Shown: positions 18,033 through 26,386, counted from the stretch's first letter. The stretch: 37,821 nt of DNA from Bacteroidota bacterium (GCA_023392945.1 JAEWNB010000034.1:1-37821), one strand, 5' to 3'. Notes: generated by a model not told the origin, from the letters alone. Made by a program: numbers and translations.

Positions 18033-19121
18033 TTAATTTAGTCTTTCTAATTTTTTGGTTTTTTTATTTTTAGATAGCTTTGCTAATTCATCAATATTTG
18101 CAGCAAAGGTAAAGTAATTAGGAACAGCTCCGACCGCGAAGTGTGAACGGGAAAAACCAATCTTAATGGATTTGATATTGATCATAAAACCATAGGAAAA
18201 TCCGGCAAATGATTTTTTTTGAGGAATTTTCATTTCCTGATGCTGATTATGATTATATGCAAACTGAAGTGAGAGGTATTTTGTTGGTATAATTTCTATA
18301 CCGAAAATCATATGTCGGAAGAAATTGTCAAAAAATCTCGAAACATTTGAGGGGTATTTTATATCACCTGTTAAGGCATCTGTTTCCAAAAAAGGGTCAT
18401 TTTCTCCCACGTATGCCATATCCCATTTGTAAAGAGAATGTAAGGAAATATGATAACGAACCGGCAGATATTTAAAACGCTGAGAAAAGGCGATTTGAAT
18501 GTCAAAAGGAGTTTTTTCGAAATTGCCCGGGGTAAAGGCTTTTAGTTCGGATCCAATATTTTTAAATAACAGTGTTAATGAAATATTCTTTTTAGGATTG
18601 TAGTAACTTCCGGCTACATCTAATGCAAGACCAAAAGAAGAGTAGCTTTCATAAGAACAATATATCATTTTTAGATTGGCCCCGATAGAAAAATTACTGT
18701 CTAACTGACGCCCCCATCCAATTGTCATTGCCAAATCGTTAGCACCAAAGAACCCTAGCTGATTGCCAATTTCATCAGTAGAGATAAACTTTCCATATCC
18801 CACATATCTCATCTCTAATGCAAAACTACCGGCCTTTTTGAATGTGTGTGAATAAAGAGCTGAACCATAATTGACATTCGAAAAGAAATCAGTAAAATTC
18901 AAAGACAAGGAATTGTTGTGCCTTTTACTGATATATGAGGGATTGTAGTTAATGAGCGTCGGGTCATCATCGTAAACGGAAATCAAACTTCCTCCAAGGG
19001 CTGCAATTCTGCTTGAATAACTGAAATCAAGGAAATTATAGATGTTATTTCCTCCTGTTTGAGCTTTAACCCCTGAAGAGAATAAGCAAATAAGAAGAAA
19101 AAAATAAAATTTTTTGATCAT
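18033..19121 (-). CDS. porQ: Type IX secretion system protein PorQ
   Basis: A 362-aa outer-membrane beta-barrel protein. A signal peptide (FYFFLLICLFSSGVKA) is followed by the PorQ-family opening GGNNIYNFLDFSYSSRIAALGGS, then DDDPTLINYNPS, the NVNYGSALYSH block, RYVGYGKFISTDEIGNQLG and YKWDMAY. PorQ is part of the T9SS cargo attachment machinery in Porphyromonas. The ATG at 19119-19121 is chosen over an in-frame TTG at 19142, because that TTG lies inside the -7 element (19140-19147) and would be upstream of the transcript. It heads a minus-strand run: aminotransferase, C25 peptidase, surE, membrane protein. Confidence 0.9.
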   Translation of the reverse strand: MIKKFYFFLLICLFSSGVKAQTGGNNIYNFLDFSYSSRIAALGGSLISVYDDDPTLINYNPSYISKRHNNSLSLNFTDFFSNVNYGSALYSHTFKKAGSFALEMRYVGYGKFISTDEIGNQLGFFGANDLAMTIGWGRQLDSNFSIGANLKMIYCSYESYSSFGLALDVAGSYYNPKKNISLTLLFKNIGSELKAFTPGNFEKTPFDIQIAFSQRFKYLPVRYHISLHSLYKWDMAYVGENDPFLETDALTGDIKYPSNVSRFFDNFFRHMIFGIEIIPTKYLSLQFAYNHNQHQEMKIPQKKSFAGFSYGFMINIKSIKIGFSRSHFAVGAVPNYFTFAANIDELAKLSKNKKTKKLERLN

Positions 19122-19139
19122 GACTTGAAAAGTTGGGGA

Positions 19140-19147
19140 CAAAGATA
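19140..19147 (-). promoter_or_regulatory. Predicted -7 promoter element for porQ run
   Basis: TATCTTTG on the minus strand, exact TAnnTTTG match, 18 bases before the porQ ATG. It also rules out the TTG start at 19142. Confidence 0.6.
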
Positions 19148-19185
19148 CAACATTTTGTGATTATTTTAGGGTGATTGTCTCACAA

Positions 19186-20037
19186 TTAATGGATTGAAGA
19201 TTCAAGTATGGTAATGATTTTATAGACCAATGTTGCTGCTAATACGTTGGATGCATGTTGCCCCGGTTGAGGACATAGTTCAACGACATCAAAACCGACA
19301 ATCTTTTTTGATTGACAAAGTAATTTTATAAAATCTATAACAATGTACCAACTTAACCCACCCGGTAATGGAGTGCCGGTCGCCGGCATGATTCCCGGAT
19401 CAAATCCATCCAAATCAATTGTGAGATACACATTCTCTGTCAATCGATCAAGGGCTTCCTTCATCCAGTCTGAGTTATGGTGAATATTGTGGGCATAAAA
19501 AATGTTTTCTTCAATAATGTTGTTTTTTTCTTCAATACATACATTTCTTATTCCCACCTGGACAACTTTTGCATATTCTTGAGCTCTTCGCATTACACAT
19601 GCATGATTATAGACCGAACCTTGATACTCATCACGTAAGTCAGCGTGAGCATCTATTTGTAAAACAGATAGATTGGTGTATTTTTCACTCATAGCCTTAA
19701 TGGCTCCTATGGAAATAGAGTGCTCCCCTCCCAATAATCCCACCAATTTTTTTTTCGAAAGAAAATAATTTACACGGTCATAAACCGATTGAACCATTGT
19801 TTCTGGAGTAATAAGTTCAAAATGAAACCTATCGGTATGAATCCCTGATTTATAAGCTTCAATTCCGAATTGCGGGTCGTAAAGCTCAAGGCTGTCCGAG
19901 GCTTCAATGATAGCTTCAGGACCTTTGTCGCATCCTTTGATAAATGTGCTGGTGCCATCATAAGGAACCGGAATCAATACATATTTGGCTTTCTCAGGCA
20001 ATGAGAACTCCTTTTCCATATCTAAAAAATATTCCAT
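19186..20037 (-). CDS. speB: Agmatinase (ureohydrolase family)
   Basis: A 283-aa binuclear manganese enzyme. Metal ligands are visible in GGEHSISIG (H106), IDAHADLRDEYQG (D129, H131, D133) and LTIDLDGFDP (D208, D210), and the C-terminal GFDVVELCPQ block is as expected. Agmatinase hydrolyses agmatine to putrescine and urea in polyamine synthesis. The family also contains arginase and formimidoylglutamase, and length and motifs fit agmatinase best. It has its own -7 element at 20061-20068 and is divergent from the M16 peptidase gene. Confidence 0.88.
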   Translation of the reverse strand: MEYFLDMEKEFSLPEKAKYVLIPVPYDGTSTFIKGCDKGPEAIIEASDSLELYDPQFGIEAYKSGIHTDRFHFELITPETMVQSVYDRVNYFLSKKKLVGLLGGEHSISIGAIKAMSEKYTNLSVLQIDAHADLRDEYQGSVYNHACVMRRAQEYAKVVQVGIRNVCIEEKNNIIEENIFYAHNIHHNSDWMKEALDRLTENVYLTIDLDGFDPGIMPATGTPLPGGLSWYIVIDFIKLLCQSKKIVGFDVVELCPQPGQHASNVLAATLVYKIITILESSIH

Positions 20038-20060
20038 AAAGTATGCTTTGTTTTAATAAG

Positions 20061-20068
20061 CAAAAATA
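20061..20068 (-). promoter_or_regulatory. Predicted -7 promoter element for speB
   Basis: TATTTTTG on the minus strand, exact TAnnTTTG match, 23 bases before the speB ATG. Confidence 0.6.
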
Positions 20069-20146
20069 CAACTAACCGATAAATATAAGCCATTTAATTT
20101 TAAAATATAAATAGATAGTTTATTAACGTATTTTGTCTATTTTCAG

Positions 20147-20154
20147 TATTTTTG
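20147..20154 (+). promoter_or_regulatory. Predicted -7 promoter element for the M16 peptidase gene
   Basis: TATTTTTG, exact TAnnTTTG match, 15 bases before the GTG at 20170. An in-frame TTG at 20152 lies inside this box and so is unlikely to be the start. Confidence 0.55.
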
Positions 20155-20169
20155 CAACAAAAAAAAATT

Positions 20170-21405
20170 GTGCCGTTAAATTTTAAAAGACATATTCTAG
20201 ACAATGGATTAAGACTAATTATTCATGAAGACAATCTTACTCCTCTTGTTGCTTGTAATTTGGTTTACAATGTAGGTTCAAAGAATGAAAATCCGGAATT
20301 AACCGGAATGGGCCACCTTTTTGAACATTATATGTTCTGTGGGTCACAAAATATCGCTAATTATGATTTTCATTTGCAAAAAATTGGAGCTATTAACAAT
20401 GCATATACATCTCAGGATGTTACTCATTATTATATAGTATTGCCTGCCAATAATTTGGAAACTGCTTTGTGGTTGGAGTCTGACAGAATGATTGAACTGG
20501 CATTCAGCGAAGATCAACTTTTAATTCAAAAACAAGTTGTTTCCGAAGAATTTAAAGAGAATTATTTAAATAATCCCTTTGGCGATAGAAAAATACTTTT
20601 TCATGATTTTGTCTACGAAAAACATCCTTATAAATGGCTGCCTATAGGAAAGGAATTAAGTCATATAGAGAATGTTACCATGGATGATATGAAGAAATTT
20701 TTCTTTAAGTATTATAGACCTAATAATGCAGTTTTGACCATTTCAGGAAATGTTGTTTGTGAGGAGGTTATTAATCTTGTAGAAAAATGGTTCGGTGATA
20801 TTCCTTCCGGTGAAAAAATTGTGAACAATTTTCCACAAGAGGATATTCAACAAAAATCAAAATTTTTAGAAGTTTATAGAAATATTCCCTATGATTATTT
20901 AATGAAAGCATGGAAAATCTGTGATTGTAAGTCGCCTGATTTTTGTACCTACAACCTGATATCTGATATGTTTAGCAATGGACACTCTTCTATTCTTTAT
21001 AAGAAATTTGTTAGGGATAATTCTATTTTCAATGATTTGTCTTGCTGCCTTAGTTCTACTTTTGACCCGGGTTTATTCATTTTATCCGGTCGTCCGGCTA
21101 ATGGGATTGATATAAGAAAAGCCGATGAACTCATTAGTGATTTTCTTTATAATTATACTTATGATGATTGCCTTGCACACGATTTACAAAAAGTAAAAAA
21201 TGTAGTCTCGGTAAGTCTTTTGAGAAATGAAATTAATATTGAGGATAGGTCTTCTTTTCTTGCTGTTACTGAAACAATAAGCAAAATTGAGGATTTTGAA
21301 AATGAGAGGGAAAATTATTGTAATGTTTCTGAAGAACAAATAATCAATCTGACAGAAAGTTTATTTTCTGAAGAAAAAACCAATACTTTTTATTATAGAC
21401 ATTAA
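20170..21405 (+). CDS. M16 family zinc metallopeptidase (insulinase/PqqL/processing-protease type)
   Basis: A 411-aa protein with the inverted zinc motif HLFEH (H49, E52, H53 from the chosen start) and a downstream glutamate in VVSEEFKENYLNNP (E126 or E127) as third ligand. The N-terminal part (FKRHILDNGLRLIIHED) and the middle YYRPNNAVLTISGNV block are typical; the C-terminal half is the second, non-catalytic M16 domain. It would degrade or process small peptides; with no signal peptide visible, it looks cytoplasmic, unlike many M16 proteins of Bacteroidota. There is no ATG before the conserved N-terminus; a GTG at 20170 fits the promoter best. Its stop overlaps that of the convergent acyltransferase gene. 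Confidence 0.87.
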   Translation: MPLNFKRHILDNGLRLIIHEDNLTPLVACNLVYNVGSKNENPELTGMGHLFEHYMFCGSQNIANYDFHLQKIGAINNAYTSQDVTHYYIVLPANNLETALWLESDRMIELAFSEDQLLIQKQVVSEEFKENYLNNPFGDRKILFHDFVYEKHPYKWLPIGKELSHIENVTMDDMKKFFFKYYRPNNAVLTISGNVVCEEVINLVEKWFGDIPSGEKIVNNFPQEDIQQKSKFLEVYRNIPYDYLMKAWKICDCKSPDFCTYNLISDMFSNGHSSILYKKFVRDNSIFNDLSCCLSSTFDPGLFILSGRPANGIDIRKADELISDFLYNYTYDDCLAHDLQKVKNVVSVSLLRNEINIEDRSSFLAVTETISKIEDFENERENYCNVSEEQIINLTESLFSEEKTNTFYYRH

Positions 21406-21980
21406 AGCCATTCAGGATGAGCATAGGGCATATTTTCTACATCAAATTTGCCTTTATGAATACCTTTCATCCCATAATAGAATTTTTTTATTTCTGTCAT
21501 GTCATCCTCAATATCATCTCCGGGATAGAAAACTTTCCCAATTCCCCCTTTTTTTACTGTATAATCAAGATATCCAAGCATGATAGGAACTTGTGCCTCT
21601 TTGGCAATAAAATAAAATCCCTTTTTCCACTTTGGATTTCTCTTTCGTGTGCCCTCAGGAGCAATCAACAAGGCTATTTCATCACTGTTTCTGATAAGAT
21701 CAGCAGCAAATTTATGGAAGTTCCTGGCATTCTTTCTGTCAACAGGCATTCCTCCCAACTTTTTTAAAATTGAGCCAAGCGGCCACCAAAAAACTTCACT
21801 CTTTATCAAAAAAACGGTTTTAACACCCATCGCACTTAACGCCATGCGTCCTACAATAAAGTCACTCATGCTGGTATGTGGAGCAAAGGCAATAACACAT
21901 TTTTTTGCTTCTAATGGTACATTAATTATATCAATATCGTATCCGAATAATTTTAAAATAAAGTAATTGATTCTTTTCAT
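21402..21980 (-). CDS. PlsC-like 1-acyl-sn-glycerol-3-phosphate acyltransferase
   Basis: A 192-aa acyltransferase of the PlsC/LPLAT family. Motif I is APHTSMSDF (H-x4-D, the catalytic pair, about residues 33-41); motif III is IAPEGTRKRNPKW (about residues 106-118). Small members of this kind (190-200 aa) are common in Bacteroidota, and their acyl acceptor is often unknown. It probably acylates lysophospholipid or a lipid precursor at the membrane. It follows the LD-carboxypeptidase by 68 bp, and its stop overlaps the M16 stop by four bases on the opposite strand. Confidence 0.86.
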   Translation of the reverse strand: MKRINYFILKLFGYDIDIINVPLEAKKCVIAFAPHTSMSDFIVGRMALSAMGVKTVFLIKSEVFWWPLGSILKKLGGMPVDRKNARNFHKFAADLIRNSDEIALLIAPEGTRKRNPKWKKGFYFIAKEAQVPIMLGYLDYTVKKGGIGKVFYPGDDIEDDMTEIKKFYYGMKGIHKGKFDVENMPYAHPEWL

Positions 21981-22048
21981 TACTATTGATTTTAAATTGT
22001 TTACATATAAAATGAACTACTATGAATATTTAATTAAGTAAATGTTTT

Positions 22049-22954
22049 CTATTGCTGAAAGATATTTCCTCCGTTATTATCAACTGTTAAATGGGTGTGC
22101 TGCCCTAATCTGATTGCAAAGTTCTTTTCACCATGTCCAACCGGGAAGTTGAAACATACAGGAAAACTGTATTCTGCACAATGTTCCGCCACTATTTCTT
22201 CGGCACTTTTTCCAAAAGGAACAGTGTTATCATTCATTTCTGTCATTCCCCCAACAATAAGACCTGCAAGATTAGATAATTTTCCACTCCTTTTCAAATT
22301 CATCATCATCCTGTCTATATGATAAAGATACTCATCAAGATCTTCAATCAGCAGAATTTTATTGTCAGTATTAATATCTGATAATGAGCCAATTAATGAA
22401 TATAAGATAGAGAGATTTCCTCCAATAACAATACCACTTGCTTCTCCATAACGATTCAAGGAATGAGGAGCTGTATTGTATTTTAATTCTCTCCCTGTAA
22501 GGGCATCAATCATATACCGAATATTATTTGTTGAAAACAGATCGTCATTGATGCTGAAAGGCATGGTACAATGAAGAGTCTCTATTTTATAATTGGAATG
22601 AATGTGAGAGTGAAATACAGTTACGTCACTATATCCGCAAATCCATTTTGGATTTTTTTTAAAAAGAGTAAAATCAATATGATCAATTATTCTTACACTT
22701 CCATATCCTCCACGAACAGCTAATATGGCTTTGATTTCCGGATTATCAAGCATCTCCTGAAAACTATTTTTTCTCTGAATGTCGGTCCCTCCATATTGAT
22801 TGTCTGATGCAAATAGTTCGGGGGAAAATTCAACCTTGAATCCTTCCAGAGTAATCAATTCAATAGCTTTAGAAATATCTTCAATTGAAATTTTTCTGGC
22901 TGGAGCCACAAGTCCTATTTTATCACCGGGTTTTAAATATGTTGGAGTTATCAT
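22049..22954 (-). CDS. ldcA: LD-carboxypeptidase (peptidase family S66)
   Basis: A 301-aa cytoplasmic enzyme of family S66. The catalytic triad fits S109 in WICGYSDVT, E204 in LLIEDLDEYLYHIDRM and H274 in FPVGHGEKNF; AVRGGYGS near residue 80 is also conserved. LdcA removes the terminal D-alanine from tetrapeptides released from peptidoglycan, a recycling step. S66 also includes MccF-like enzymes that cleave microcin C, which cannot be excluded by eye, but the length and context fit LdcA. It starts 11 bp after the SDR stop. Confidence 0.88.
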   Translation of the reverse strand: MITPTYLKPGDKIGLVAPARKISIEDISKAIELITLEGFKVEFSPELFASDNQYGGTDIQRKNSFQEMLDNPEIKAILAVRGGYGSVRIIDHIDFTLFKKNPKWICGYSDVTVFHSHIHSNYKIETLHCTMPFSINDDLFSTNNIRYMIDALTGRELKYNTAPHSLNRYGEASGIVIGGNLSILYSLIGSLSDINTDNKILLIEDLDEYLYHIDRMMMNLKRSGKLSNLAGLIVGGMTEMNDNTVPFGKSAEEIVAEHCAEYSFPVCFNFPVGHGEKNFAIRLGQHTHLTVDNNGGNIFQQ

Positions 22955-22965
22955 TTGCTTTGAAA

Positions 22966-23808
22966 TTAAATATTGTTTTTGATAATCTCTTCGGTTTGTT
23001 CTTTTAGAAATTTCCTTTGGGGGTGATTAATAATTGATTTGGGAATTTTTTTATTTTTTCTATTGACGTAATAAAGACCTGTTTTCCCTTTTATTTCATC
23101 TGATAGAGCAAGATAGAGCATTGTGTCAGCGCCCTTTTCGGGAGTCTTGATGAGTGGACGAAAATAACGGTCACACAAGTGGTCAATAATATTATTCCCC
23201 ATTCTTATGATATCAGTGCTTACAATTCCGGGATCGGCACAGTTAACAGTTATTCCTCTTCCCTTTAATTCTTCAGCCAAATCGAGAGTGAAGTAAAGCA
23301 GAGCCAGCTTTGAGTTAGAGTACGTCTCAAACCTTCTAAACTCTTTGTCTGTTAATGGATTGAAAATATTTTCTGATATTTTTCCATATTTAAATGTCAG
23401 TGAAACCATATTGACAATTCTGCTTTTTTCTTTCATCAGAGGCAAAAGTAAATATGTTAGATAATAATGCCCCAAATAATTTACACCAACTGTCATTTCA
23501 AAGTTTTCTTCTGTAACTTCCGACTTATGACATAATAATCCTGCATTATTCAAGAGAATGTCAATTTCTGTATAACGGGATTTTATAATTTCGGCAAAAT
23601 TTTTAATTGATGCGAATGAGGCTAAATCCAATTCAATAAGTTCTATGTTTCCACCGGTTTCTGCTTTTATACTTTCGAATATCTTTGTTGATTTTGGAAT
23701 ATTTCTGCAAGCCATTATTACTTTATATCCGGCATTAACAAGTGTTTTCGTGTGAATTTTGCCCATTCCACCATTGGCACCGGTGATAATAGCTATTTTT
23801 TTATCCAT
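22966..23808 (-). CDS. Short-chain dehydrogenase/reductase (retinol dehydrogenase-like)
   Basis: A 280-aa SDR with the NAD(P) motif TGANGGMG (9-16), LLNNAG, the catalytic serine in NMVS (S136) and YSNSK (Y163, K167). ACRN after the second strand suggests NADP(H) preference, as does a following basic residue. Sequence type resembles the retinol dehydrogenase/protochlorophyllide reductase branch, but the substrate is unknown. No TAnnTTTG box is visible directly upstream, and it lies 40 bp downstream of the tRNA-Arg gene on the same strand, so it could be transcribed from the tRNA promoter. Confidence 0.87.
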   Translation of the reverse strand: MDKKIAIITGANGGMGKIHTKTLVNAGYKVIMACRNIPKSTKIFESIKAETGGNIELIELDLASFASIKNFAEIIKSRYTEIDILLNNAGLLCHKSEVTEENFEMTVGVNYLGHYYLTYLLLPLMKEKSRIVNMVSLTFKYGKISENIFNPLTDKEFRRFETYSNSKLALLYFTLDLAEELKGRGITVNCADPGIVSTDIIRMGNNIIDHLCDRYFRPLIKTPEKGADTMLYLALSDEIKGKTGLYYVNRKNKKIPKSIINHPQRKFLKEQTEEIIKNNI

Positions 23809-23848
23809 TGTTTTTTGGTAAGAAATTTTTATTTATAAATAATTAGTG

Positions 23849-23922
23849 TGACCCCGGCGGGATTCAAACCCACGACCTTCAGAACCGGAATCTGACGTTC
23901 TATTCAGCTGAACTACGGGGCC
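23849..23922 (-). tRNA. tRNA-Arg (anticodon CCG)
   Basis: 74 nt folding into a full cloverleaf on the minus strand. The 7-bp acceptor stem is GGCCCCG with CGGGGTC; the D stem is GTTC/GAAC; the 5-bp anticodon stem TCAGA/TCTGA holds the loop TTCCGGT, giving anticodon CCG (CGG codons) with G at 37, the TrmD target; the T arm is GTGGG/CCCGC with loop TTTGAAT. The discriminator is A and CCA is not encoded. A -7 element lies at 23937-23944. Confidence 0.95.
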
Positions 23923-23936
23923 GGTTTTTTGACTGG

Positions 23937-23944
23937 CAAAAATA
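23937..23944 (-). promoter_or_regulatory. Predicted -7 promoter element for tRNA-Arg
   Basis: TATTTTTG on the minus strand, exact TAnnTTTG match, 14 bases before the mature 5' end of the tRNA. Confidence 0.6.
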
Positions 23945-24027
23945 CAAAAAAAGAAATTCACGATAATAAAGCCAGAGTTATTGATTCGTAATAGAGTTTA
24001 TATGATTTTTTAATTTTTATAATCTAA

Positions 24028-26133
24028 TTAATACTTAATTATTCGCTTAATAATCGAATTATGCTTTTTATTATATACCTTGAAGATATAAATGCCTGAT
24101 GCTAAATCTGATAAATCTATCCGATTTGCCATTTCAGTTATTGGTTGCTTTTTTATAAGTTGTCCGTAAATATCAATTATTTCAACTGAAAAGTTGTCAT
24201 TAAGGTCCTGATTAGTATTAATTTGCAATGTTATGATTCCATTGGTAGGATTAGGGTATATAATGCAGAATTGAGAATTCTCCATTTGATCAATCCCTAC
24301 AGTTCCCGATGTATATGTCAAATCCCACCCGGAATATGCATTTTCTGCAGAAGTTTCAAAAATGAGATTTAATTTGTTGGTGTTAAAAGTGTATTGATTA
24401 TCTTGAAGCGTGCCCGAAAGAGTTGCCAATAATGGGTGCTCTGAAGTTGAATAATCATAAATGTAAAGAATATCTTTATCTGCTTCTGTTTCAAAGTTGT
24501 TAAAGTTTAAAGTGATATAATTGACATTAAATATTCTGAATGCAATCTGGCAACGTGAACAGTTGTTGTAATCGGAGTCGCCACTCCCGTCTTCAGCAGT
24601 TCCCGAAGCACTACTCTTGATTATGGTTGATGAACAAAAAAGAGGGAAATAGGTAATATAATTACCCTCAAATCCATCAGCATTTCCTTGTGAGTCGGAT
24701 TTCATATTTACTTTAATTTCCGAGCCGAAAACATTAATAGAAATGGAAGAAGTATCACCAAAAAGGATTATGGGTTGCATTGATGGGTCGTTAGATGAAA
24801 TGAAAATTGTATCATTTTGATTTAGCGAGTATTTAAGTGTTAGTTTAATGTATTCTATACTATCAATATCAGGTTTAATAATCCAGTAATAATTCATATT
24901 GTTTGCATAACCTTCAATTGGACCACTTCCATCTTCAAAAGATCCTGATTCATTGCGAAGAGTATCACTGCCGGTTTGTAAAAAAAGAGGATAAATATTG
25001 GCAGATGTATCAGGATAGCCATTAATGATAATTTCTTGGGCAAGATTAAAATTATATCCCGACGGAGACAATGCGGAAGTATAAAAATAGCCATCAGCAT
25101 ATCCGTCCCAGCCAAAATTAAAATGATAGTAGTAGTCAGAATTGCTATCTTTCTGATAACCGTCACAAACAAAAGCATGTCCGTCAATATTGGGATTGTT
25201 CCATCCGGCATAGTAAAGAGGAATACTTTTATGTAAGTGTGAAACTATTAGACTATCCCAATCCAAGGTGGTGCTGTCACGGAAAACATATTGAGTTTCA
25301 GGAGAGTATCTGAAATGAGTTCGCATAGCATATGCTGCTTTGTGATTGTACATGCCTGATCCGTCAGGACCGTAGTCCATATCAACTGCAACTCCACAAT
25401 GGGAAATAAGCAGACTCGCTGCAGGATTAATGTGAAATGGCATATCATGCATGGCATTATAGTCGTATAATGTGGTTCCAAAATTTGCAGATATTGTTCC
25501 GTATTCTTCATGAACATAACTATAACTGCCGGCACCAATTCTCGGAAAACGGTAATAATACATTATTTGAGCCATTGCAGTTGCAACACATCCGGTTGCA
25601 GCACGTCCGTTACTTCCGGACAGATCCCTCGGGCAATAAAAATTGAAATTGTCACCTTGTCCCCATTTGGAAGAAAGAAAAGGATCAACGAATTCAATTT
25701 CAGAAAAGGCCTTTGTTTCAGAATTAAGAAATTTTTCCCAGGATTGGTTCATTTCAGGGTATTTTATGTTCTCTGAAATTATAGTGGAAATTTGCTTTTG
25801 GTAATGATCTAACCACATTTTTAAGGGAGGAATAATATTCTCGGGATAAAAATTACTTTCATAAGAATAGGCTAAGAGAGGAGTACAGTTTTTATTGGCA
25901 GAAAAAATGACAAAGTAATTACGGTAGTTAAAAACATAATAGAATGTATCTGTTTCATTCTTAGAAATATAAGAAAGTTTTGGAATCTCGTCATCATCTG
26001 CTCCAAAAAAACATTGAGCAGCTTTTTTTGCATCAATAATTGAAATGCTTTGTGAATAGGATTGAATTTGTAATGAAATGAAAAACAATAATACTATTGT
26101 TTTTATTAACCCTTTGTTGATTCTGTCTAACAT
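24028..26133 (-). CDS. C10 (streptopain-like) cysteine peptidase with T9SS sorting domain
   Basis: A 701-aa secreted peptidase. After a signal peptide (KTIVLLFFISLQIQSYS) comes a Spi-like propeptide region (IIDAKKAAQCFFG, FVIFSANK), then the catalytic domain with RAATGCVATAMAQIMYYY (nucleophile C182) and NIDGHAFVCDGYQ (H319), followed by FNFGWDGYADGYF. Two CUB-like repeats follow (about residues 388-500 and 501-610), each opening with an EDGSG block. The last about 75 residues are a T9SS type A sorting domain (IIYPNPTNGIITLQ, DIYGQLIKK, LASGIYIFKV). The ATG at 26131-26133 is used, not an upstream in-frame TTG that lies inside the -7 element. The gene is divergent from the ECF sigma factor. 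Confidence 0.9.
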   Translation of the reverse strand: MLDRINKGLIKTIVLLFFISLQIQSYSQSISIIDAKKAAQCFFGADDDEIPKLSYISKNETDTFYYVFNYRNYFVIFSANKNCTPLLAYSYESNFYPENIIPPLKMWLDHYQKQISTIISENIKYPEMNQSWEKFLNSETKAFSEIEFVDPFLSSKWGQGDNFNFYCPRDLSGSNGRAATGCVATAMAQIMYYYRFPRIGAGSYSYVHEEYGTISANFGTTLYDYNAMHDMPFHINPAASLLISHCGVAVDMDYGPDGSGMYNHKAAYAMRTHFRYSPETQYVFRDSTTLDWDSLIVSHLHKSIPLYYAGWNNPNIDGHAFVCDGYQKDSNSDYYYHFNFGWDGYADGYFYTSALSPSGYNFNLAQEIIINGYPDTSANIYPLFLQTGSDTLRNESGSFEDGSGPIEGYANNMNYYWIIKPDIDSIEYIKLTLKYSLNQNDTIFISSNDPSMQPIILFGDTSSISINVFGSEIKVNMKSDSQGNADGFEGNYITYFPLFCSSTIIKSSASGTAEDGSGDSDYNNCSRCQIAFRIFNVNYITLNFNNFETEADKDILYIYDYSTSEHPLLATLSGTLQDNQYTFNTNKLNLIFETSAENAYSGWDLTYTSGTVGIDQMENSQFCIIYPNPTNGIITLQINTNQDLNDNFSVEIIDIYGQLIKKQPITEMANRIDLSDLASGIYIFKVYNKKHNSIIKRIIKY

Positions 26134-26175
26134 TTTGTTTAAGATAATTCTGTGATAAATTTTATTTTTAAAAAG

Positions 26176-26183
26176 CAAAGCTA
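26176..26183 (-). promoter_or_regulatory. Predicted -7 promoter element for the C10 peptidase gene
   Basis: TAGCTTTG on the minus strand, exact TAnnTTTG match, giving a leader of about 37 bases. An in-frame TTG at 26178 lies inside it. Confidence 0.55.
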
Positions 26184-26212
26184 TGATTTTTTTGTTTACT
26201 TTGATAATTCAA

Positions 26213-26226
26213 CAAATAATTATTTG
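26213..26226. promoter_or_regulatory. Palindrome 1, candidate regulator binding site
   Basis: CAAATAATTATTTG is a perfect 14-bp dyad. A near-copy lies 73 bp away at 26286-26299. It is centred about 50 bp upstream of the predicted C10 peptidase start of transcription and about 260 bp upstream of the sigma-54 start predicted for the ECF gene. Confidence 0.5.
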
Positions 26227-26285
26227 CTTTTCAGTTGATTTTATATTATATTGCACTTGTTTTTTATAACTATATGAATATTTTG

Positions 26286-26299
26286 CAAATAATGATTTG
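26286..26299. promoter_or_regulatory. Palindrome 2, candidate regulator binding site
   Basis: CAAATAATGATTTG, one base different from palindrome 1 and with one mismatched pair in the dyad. Its centre is 73 bp from the first, close to seven helical turns, so both sites would face the same side of the DNA. Confidence 0.45.
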
Positions 26300-26386
26300 G
26301 ATATGAAATAGTCGAACATGACATGGCAGTTCTTTGATAAATTGTTCTGAAATTTTGTCAGGTTTCTGATAAATTTATAGAAAAGA

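Noticed and set aside
23829..23842. Perfect AT-only palindrome TTATTTATAAATAA after the tRNA gene
   Set aside because: All A/T, expected by chance in such DNA, and no second copy or T-run to suggest a site or terminator.
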